50,684 bases of DNA from an uncultured Geobacter sp. Its GTDB lineage: Bacteria > Desulfobacterota > Desulfuromonadia > Geobacterales > Geobacteraceae. Below the pieces are notes generated by a model. It saw nothing but the letters and a program-made list of their open reading frames with translations, was not told the DNA's origin and did not search any database. Positions 49,806 through 50,684 of this stretch are shown here, one piece after another. The position numbers and the translations under genes were made by a program. Within the stretch, counting starts at the first letter, position 1, and each line of letters starts with the position of its first letter. The stretch is from the NCBI GenBank assembly GCA_937886325.1, contig CALABV010000138.1, forward strand, positions 1-50,684. The letters are read 5' to 3'.

Positions 49806-50684
49806 CTACACCCCTTTCCGGTCCAGGCTCCGGTACTGGATGGCCTCCGCAAGGTGTTGCTCACGGATGGATTCGTTTCCCTCCAGGTCGGCGATGGTGC
49901 GCGCCACCTTGAGGATACGGGTATAGGCGCGGGCCGAAAACCCGAGCCGTTCGGTGACCAGTTCCAGAAGCCGGTGACCGGCAGCGTCCGGCTCGCAGAA
50001 CTTCCGGATCTGGCGCGGGGTCATCTGCGCGTTGCAGTGGACCTTCGTTCCCCGGAAACGTTCACGCTGCACCTCCCGCGCCTTCTCCACGCGCTTCACT
50101 ATCTCCGCGGAACTCTCCCCTTCGCCGCGATCGGCAAGGTCGCGATACCTGACCGCCGGAACCTCGATATGGATATCGATGCGATCGAGGAGAGGTCCGG
50201 ATATGCGGGAACGGTACTGGTGAATCTCTCGCGGGGTACAGGAACAGCTCTCAGGATTCGATGAGCTGCCGCCGCACTTGCAGGGATTCATGGCGGTAAC
50301 GAGCATGATGCGTGACGGGTAGGTGATGGAGGTGAGGGCGCGGGAAATGGTTACCCGGCCGTCTTCCAGGGGCTGGCGGAGCACCTCCAGCACATGTTTC
50401 TTGAATTCCGGGAGTTCGTCCAGGAACAGCAGGCCGTTGTGGGAAAGGGAGACCTCGCCGGGTCGGGGGGTGTTCCCTCCTCCGATGAGGCCGATGTCCG
50501 AGATGGTGTGGTGGGGCGAGCGGAACGGCCGCTGGGTGATGAGCGCCCGATCGCGCTCCAGGATTCCCATGACGCTGTAAACCTTGGTGGTCTCGATGGC
50601 CTCGTCGAAGGACATGCGCGGCAGGATGCCGGGAATCCGCCGGGCAAGCATGGTCTTGCCGGAACCGGGAGGCCCTATCATCAG
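49806..50684 (-). CDS. comM: ComM / YifB Mg-chelatase-like AAA+ ATPase, 5' truncated
   Basis: C-terminal 292 residues of a protein usually about 510 long; the start lies beyond the contig end, which cuts just before Walker A GPPGSGKT. Visible marks: FRSPHHTISDIGLIGGG, GEVSLSHNGLLFLDELPEF (Walker B), MNPCKCGG with a CSCT zinc-like pair, SGPLLDRIDIHIEVP (arginine finger and sensor region) and the C-terminal lid (SARAYTRILKVARTIADLEG). ComM is a hexameric branch-migration helicase in natural transformation. A housekeeping gene, not part of the T6SS. Confidence 0.95.
   Translation of the reverse strand: MMIGPPGSGKTMLARRIPGILPRMSFDEAIETTKVYSVMGILERDRALITQRPFRSPHHTISDIGLIGGGNTPRPGEVSLSHNGLLFLDELPEFKKHVLEVLRQPLEDGRVTISRALTSITYPSRIMLVTAMNPCKCGGSSSNPESCSCTPREIHQYRSRISGPLLDRIDIHIEVPAVRYRDLADRGEGESSAEIVKRVEKAREVQRERFRGTKVHCNAQMTPRQIRKFCEPDAAGHRLLELVTERLGFSARAYTRILKVARTIADLEGNESIREQHLAEAIQYRSLDRKGV

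Overview
The window is a GC-rich contig from a Gram-negative (diderm) bacterium. Outer-membrane lipoproteins, a beta-barrel and a complete type VI secretion system (T6SS) show the envelope type. The TIGR02270-like protein, PEGA-domain kinases and CsgG/TPR proteins fit a Geobacter-like Desulfuromonadota member, but this is inferred from gene content only. Both ends are artificial breaks. Bases 1-48 are Illumina TruSeq adapter and index sequence, not genomic DNA, so the giant adhesin reading into them is truncated. The right end cuts comM inside its Walker A region.

Layout. (1) 49-4458 (-): large LEPR/DUF4347/cadherin-like surface protein, divergent from (2) 4722-6870 (+): a CsgG-domain secreted protein and an outer-membrane beta-barrel. 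(3) 6867-49622 (-): about 43 kb read in one direction, many genes overlapping or nearly touching, behind a good sigma70-type promoter at 49721-49748. In transcription order: double-FHA protein; Cys-rich protein with four ETxIL-type tail motifs; stand-alone TagH-C-like protein; tssJ, tssK, tssL, tssM, tagF, tagJ, tssA, tssB, tssC, hcp, tssE, tssF, tssG, clpV; a C39-like cysteine protease; vgrG; an adaptor/effector block (DUF6484, DUF2169, pseudo-ketosynthase, DUF4150-nuclease toxin, DUF3396 immunity, two accessory proteins); an M23 peptidase; an FHA-TM-lytic transglycosylase fusion; a methyltransferase; then a threonine-phosphorylation module (PEGA kinase, glycine-zipper lipoprotein, PP2C phosphatase, S1 protease, second PEGA kinase) and two more CsgG-domain proteins. 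(4) 49806-50684 (-): 3' part of comM.

How it works together. All thirteen core tss genes are present. VgrG with a DUF4150 PAAR-like tip would deliver a PD-(D/E)xK (VRR-NUC-like) DNase, with immunity from the adjacent DUF3396 protein. The M23 and C39 proteins are further effector candidates. Control looks like an expanded threonine-phosphorylation pathway: two membrane kinases with PEGA sensors, one phosphatase, three FHA domains in two proteins, TagF, and a protein whose tail carries repeated ETxIL motifs that could be phospho-Thr docking sites. The FHA-transglycosylase fusion would link this cytoplasmic signal directly to peptidoglycan cutting. This branch is the best candidate here for something undescribed.

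Four palindromic repeat elements lie between genes of the long array. Two (38581-38653 and 45148-45331) belong to one family, and each supplies the stop codon of the gene it abuts. No gene-free stretch exceeds 300 bases; the longest is 4459-4721. I saw no tRNA, rRNA, CRISPR array or transposase.
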